NCBI GenBank assembly: GCA_023375675.1
Contig: JALQBC010000002.1
Span: 2,046,001 to 2,110,000 of the forward strand
Direction of reading: 5' to 3'
DNA length: 64,000 nt
Origin: Cytospora piceicola
Taxonomy: Eukaryota; Ascomycota; Sordariomycetes; Diaporthales; Cytosporaceae
Every line of letters starts with the position of its first letter. Positions within the stretch are counted from its first letter, which is position 1. The notes beneath the pieces were generated by a model that was not told the DNA's origin, searched no databases, and worked only from the letters and a program-made list of their open reading frames with translations. The position numbers were made by a program, and so were the translations under genes. Positions 59,501 through 64,000 of this stretch are shown one piece after another.

Positions 59501-60231
59501 TGGCCTCCTGAAAAGGGTACCATTAAGGCCCTTCAGAAAAAGGATCTCCGGGGAGAACCTTCTAAGTGTTAGGGTTACTCTCTGCGGTACCCCCCTACAT
59601 TTGTCTCGGAGATCAGGCCAAGAGGACACAATATCTTTGACTCACTGGCTGCCCTGCCCGCCGCCATGACAAGTTTCCCTTCTTGGGTGAAGATGGAAAG
59701 AGCACGAGTGACAGGTGCTCGCGAAGAAAGGCTCATGTATAGGCTATGTTGGGTAGATGCATTGGGTGCTCGTGGGCAAAACTTGTATGTACCTCAATTT
59801 GTCGCTGAAGAGAATAACTTGTGTTGGCCGAAAACAGGACGAAAAATAGGGATATAACATCATTTCAGGACCGTTCCGTCGTGAAATAACTCGGTAATAA
59901 GTTTAGATAAGTATAAGTATAAATATCAAGTTTATATAGAGAAAGACAAGGTTATTATTAGCCATAGGGCGTACGGGCGGGTGTGGTCAAATAGTACCTT
60001 GCACGTTTTATGGGAACCCATGCCGTGTATGTAAAGCGAGACCCCCGCGCTTACACCCCATGCTTTGTCTACTATGGACATCTCTAAACAGCTTAGAACA
60101 CAAATAGTTCGGCTGTTGGTATCTCGACACCGTGAACCTGACTTTGCCCCGCATCTTGATCTTTCTTGAAGACCCAAAATTCTTACCTCTACACGTATCA
60201 CTTTGCCCTTTGTCCCTTCATACTGTTTACC
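56528..60231. promoter_or_regulatory. 3.7 kb interval upstream of the NRPS-like gene
   Basis: No firm gene. TACCTACC words cluster at 57316-57356, and a 20-base T-rich tract lies at 59420-59440. One 91-codon minus-strand frame (58651-58376) begins MGRTESFFLLRAILMIMM with a secretion-like start but has no other support. The last few hundred bases should hold the promoter of the NRPS-like gene. Confidence 0.45.
58376..58651 (-). CDS. Possible small secreted protein (weak)
   Basis: 91 codons. An N-terminal hydrophobic segment (FFLLRAILMIMMPFSVVSGSS) could be a signal peptide with cleavage after SGSS. The mature part is basic then acidic (DDFADDCVDDLSEG), with only one Cys. No intron, homologue or leader evidence; it may be chance. 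Confidence 0.2.
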   Translation of the reverse strand: MGRTESFFLLRAILMIMMPFSVVSGSSVPQDSDGRSRQTRTIALRKGSTRASVIAKTRTIGGEVRRFPLDDFADDCVDDLSEGFAGTGKHL

Positions 60232-63200
60232 ATGGCTACAACAGGTCTACCAGCTTACGGACGAAGGCTCGTTCCGCAAGTGCTAGACGAACTTGCATCA
60301 GCCGATCCTGGTAGGGTCTATGCTGCAATTCCCAAGACATCAGATGTCAAGGATGGATATCATGATATCACAGTGGCAGACCTCGCCCGTTGTGTCGACT
60401 TCACAGCGAGGTGGATCGAAGACAACTTCGGCAGAAGTAACGTCTTTGAGACCATCACCTACATCGGATTGTCTGATCTCAGAGGAATTGTGACTCTATT
60501 GGCGGTAATCAAAACAGGCTACAAGGTGCGGAACTGTCCGTGACAACTTCAACATTGAATGACACCTACTGACAACGGCAGCTTCTTATTCCCTCACCGC
60601 GCAATCCTCCATCAGTCAATGCTTACTTGATGAACAAGACAGGCAGCAAGAAGCTCATATATGCTGCTGAGCTTGTGCCGATGATGAAACCTCTCCGAGC
60701 ACTGATACCAACGGCAAGCTTTGACGCTGTACCCTCGCTCCAAGTCATGCTCGACAGCAAGCCAGATCACTACCCCTACGCGAAAAGCTTTGAGGAGGCT
60801 AGACATGATCCCATTGTGGTTCTACACTCCTCGGGATCGACTGGTAAGATGAAATGCGTACTGGAAATGGACTGAGAAGTGCTGACACAGTACAGGCCTA
60901 CCAAAGCCGATTACCATAACCCATGGCTCTGTGGGTGCCCATGACAATGACCACAACCTACCCGCTCCATCTGGCCGCAGGAAGATGGACACGACTGTGT
61001 TTTCGCTAGATGGAGAGGAAAGGCGAATTTATCTCATTCTTCCTTTCTTTCATGTAAGTCCTCTTATGTGTTTGGCAACAGTTTGAAACTAATTCGACGC
61101 CTAGCTCGGCGGTTTTGTTTTCTTCATTGGTAAGTTCTACCCCCTAGGGGACTGAAGTACACTAATCAGTCATAGATCACGCAATTCTCAACAACCTCAC
61201 TCTCGTCTTGGGACCACCTCATGTAGCCCCGGACGCAATCCTACTGAAGGAGGTAGCACAGCAGCAGAAGTTGCGAGCTATCATGGTTGTACCCGCTATA
61301 TTGGAGCAGCTCCTTCATGATCCACAAGGTATCGACTTGCTCAAGGGCTTGGACTTCGTCGCTTGCGCCGGAGCCCCTCTGCCGAGCTCGGTTGGTGACC
61401 GGATCGCAGGAATCGTCAAACTCTACATATTCATCGGATCGACAGAGACCTTTCCTCTCCCTGAGCTGGTGAAGTCTCCTGAATACTGGCAATACCACGA
61501 GTTCAACCCAAACCTCGAGCATGAGATGCGACCATATGATGAGAACACGGGAACGTTCGAGTTGATCATCTTCGCCGGTGAGACCACTCAGGATAAAGCT
61601 CCTGTGTACCACAACCTGCCCGGCGAGAATCCATTTTACACCAAGGACCTGTTCACAAGACATCCGACAAAGCCAAACCTCTACAAGTACTACGGGCGCC
61701 GGGATGACATCATTGTCTTCGCCAACGGCGAAAAGGTGAACCCAATTCCCTTGGAGCAACACGTCCAGGGGGACCCCAGGCTCCAAGGCGTCCTACTGAT
61801 CGGAACTGGACGAATCCAGTCAGCTTTGCTAGTCGAACCTAGAGAAGCCCTGGAAGAGGGTGGGCGTGCACAGCTTCTGGAAGCACTCTGGCCGCGGGTA
61901 GAAGAGGCCAATTCGCACATTTCTGGCCAAGGCCGTGTGCTCCGGGGCATGGTGATTTGTGCCTCGTCCGACAAACCTTTTTCCAGGACGGGCAAAGGGA
62001 CAATCGTACGCAAGTTGACCGAGGAAGCCTACAGAGATGAGATCGAGAGCCTCTACTCGAGTTCGTCAGGGAAAGAGAAAGTCGTCAAGGTGAGCCTGAA
62101 GGCCAGCACCAAGGCAGTATACGAAATAGCTGCCATTATAGGATTCTTACGACACGTTTTTGCAGTCTCGTTCCCCCGGGCTTCGACTGTTGGGGAGGAT
62201 GAGGACTTCTTCGCCCACGGGCTGGATTCGATACAAACCTTACAAATTGCGGTCAACTTGAGGCGAAACCTCGAAGGACTCACCGCGGACTCGGTGGCTT
62301 GGGTCTCACCGCGTACCATATTTCGACACTCAACACTTGCTGATCTGTCGAGAATATTGGTAGGGTACTTGAATGATGGTGTAGTACCGTCGGAAGACTC
62401 GAACACCGCTCGAGCCAGCTATGTAGATGACGCTGTAGCACGACACACCAAGAGTCTGCCTCGACGAGAAGTCTCCCCAGAGGCAGCGGCGGTTACCCAT
62501 GGCTCGACCTCCACCATCGCTATAATCGGCTCAACTGGCTATATCGGCTCTCATTTAGTTGCTACTCACCTGAGAAACCCCGATATCTCACGTATCTACT
62601 GCCTGGACCGCGGCAGTGATGCCCCAGCAAGACTCCAGACAAGCCTGGGCAAGCTTGGCAAGGACCTGGATACAACCAAGCTCGTCTTCTTCAAGATCGA
62701 TATTGGAGCCCCACACCTTGGACTGGGCCAAGAGCAATACAAGCACATTGCCGGAGAGGTGGACGTGATCGTCTACGATTCATGGAGGCTTGACTTTGGG
62801 CTTGCTATTCAATCCTTTGAACCTTTCCTACATGCAACACGAGAATTGATCGAGTTATCGGTATCAAGTCAACAAAAAATGCGCATCGTCTTCGTTAGCT
62901 CCTTGTCCTCGGTTGAGGGACTCGCGCTCACAGGTTCCACGGTCCCCGAGGCTCCCGTTGAAGATCCACTGGCAGCGATGTAAGTACATACCTTTCCCTA
63001 CTCTTAGTCTACCGGAGTCCTCGCAATCTAGATGCACGGACATTGCTTTACTGAGTTTCGCTGATTACATCATACCAGGAATACCGGCTACGGACAGTCC
63101 AAGCTAGCTGCTGAGCGCATTCTTGCTGCCGCAACCCGAGAGTCTGGTGTAGCTGTCTCCATCGTCCGAGTCGGTCAGGTCGGCGGTTCCAGTCTAGGTG

Positions 63201-63688
63201 CACACGTGTGGGCAGATCAACCCTGGATATCTGCCATCATCCGTACTTCGAAGACACTTGGGCTTTTTCCCAGCCCAGTCGCGCCCATTGATTGGATTCC
63301 AGTGGACGATCTTGCTACCATTTTGTATAGCATCATTCTCCAGCAACCTACATCAGAATCAGGGGTACCTGAGTTCTTCAATGTAGTTTCTGAGCGACAA
63401 CCATGGAATGTGCTTATAGACGTCCTTCGCGGGTTGGAGCCCAGTATTGTCTCCGAAGTCGTGTCACTGCCTGACTGGATCAACAAACTCCGTCAATCGG
63501 CAGATCTGAGTTCCGCAGACGTTGCAAAGTTTCCGGCACTGCGCCTGCTGGAATTCTATGAAGACTTGGGCAGCGGGTCAAACTCTTTGGAGTATGCAAC
63601 GGAGCACACACAAACTGTTTCTGGCCTGGACCTCGGTCCTTTAGGACAGGAATTGCTTGCATCTTGGCTGAAGACTTGGGATCTGTAA
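60232..63688 (+). CDS. NRPS-like adenylation-thiolation-reductase enzyme
   Basis: Six exons: 60232-60525, 60582-60843, 60896-61053, 61105-61129, 61176-62979 and 63079-63688. All have GT..AG ends and consistent phase, giving 1050 residues. Adenylation domain (about 1-530): HSSGSTGLPKP (A3, about 180-190), GSTETFPLP (A5, 334), YYGRRDDIIVFANGEKVNP (A7/A8, 418) and RTGKGTIVRK (A10, 517). Thiolation domain: FFAHGLDSIQTLQ with phosphopantetheine Ser598. Reductase domain: GSTGYIGSHL (698, NAD(P) loop), DSWRLDFGLAIQSFEPF, VSSLSSVEG (822) and Tyr852-x3-Lys856 in GYGQSK. Such enzymes activate a carboxylic acid as adenylate, load it as thioester and release it reductively as an aldehyde or alcohol. No condensation domain. 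The acid substrate is unknown. Confidence 0.94.
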
Positions 63689-64000
63689 TGCACATAGCTA
63701 TTGTCACTCCTGGTTTTCTGAGCATATGTATTAGGCTTCTTGGTCTTTTGATACTGAAACCGGACTAACGTATCTTTTATACTTTCCTTGTCGCAAAATT
63801 CTTTATTGATTTGAAGAGCCGTTGAGGCTAGCGGTATAGCAAAAGATTTTGGTTGTGCAAGCCGAACAGCGATCTATGATCACACATGATATTGTTAATT
63901 TACAAAATCCCATCTTGGCCAAAGTCTGCCCTGGCCCCACGTGTTGCTCTCTTTTTGAGTGAGACCATTCAATCATCCGGTGTATCTTTATGCAGAAGAA
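63689..64000. other. 3' flank of the NRPS-like gene, to window end
   Basis: No gene seen in the last 310 bases; A+T-rich trailer sequence. Confidence 0.6.

Overview
The window reads as nuclear DNA of a filamentous ascomycete, most likely a Sordariomycete. Genes are interrupted by short introns (about 50 to 230 nt) with GTANGT-type donors, a tRNA-His carries an intron, leaders are pyrimidine-rich, and the recognisable proteins (fungal Arp2, SSN3/CDK8, SGF29, mannose-6-phosphate isomerase, OPT transporter, PPIL4-type cyclophilin) are of filamentous-fungal type. I cannot name a species from sequence alone.

Layout. 0-30 kb is a dense housekeeping block: a sugar transporter cut by the left edge (+), a DCG1-like racemase with a broken 5' end (-), ARP2 (+), SSN3/CDK8 (+), an ARF6-type GTPase (-), tRNA-His (-), SGF29 (-), mannose-6-phosphate isomerase (+), an 802-residue OPT transporter (-), an unrecognised 255-residue protein (+) and a PPIL4-type cyclophilin/RRM protein (+). 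From 29.6 to 39.1 kb there is a gene-free stretch of about 9.5 kb (one weak gene-remnant candidate near 30.1-30.6 kb) that ends at a three-exon Zn2Cys6 transcription factor (39.1-41.0 kb).

From about 43 kb to the right end the window looks like accessory sequence: fewer genes, more A+T by eye, and several decayed genes. These include a PP2C-like phosphatase pseudogene whose stops look like C-to-T/G-to-A changes, a short-chain dehydrogenase pseudogene, and an unrecognised secreted-protein-like relic. Intact genes sit among them: an MFS transporter (46.7-48.5 kb), an orphan 138-residue protein, an FSH1-type serine hydrolase (53.9-54.8 kb) and a complete six-exon NRPS-like adenylation-thiolation-reductase enzyme (60.2-63.7 kb).

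Functional links. ARP2 and ARF6 both belong to cortical actin and endocytic control. SSN3 (Mediator kinase) and SGF29 (SAGA reader) are transcription co-regulators. The NRPS-like reductase, FSH1-type hydrolase, MFS transporter and the SDR relic are the kinds of genes found in secondary-metabolite neighbourhoods, but nothing in the sequence proves that they form one cluster. I saw no CRISPR, phage or insertion sequence, and no recognisable intact transposon.
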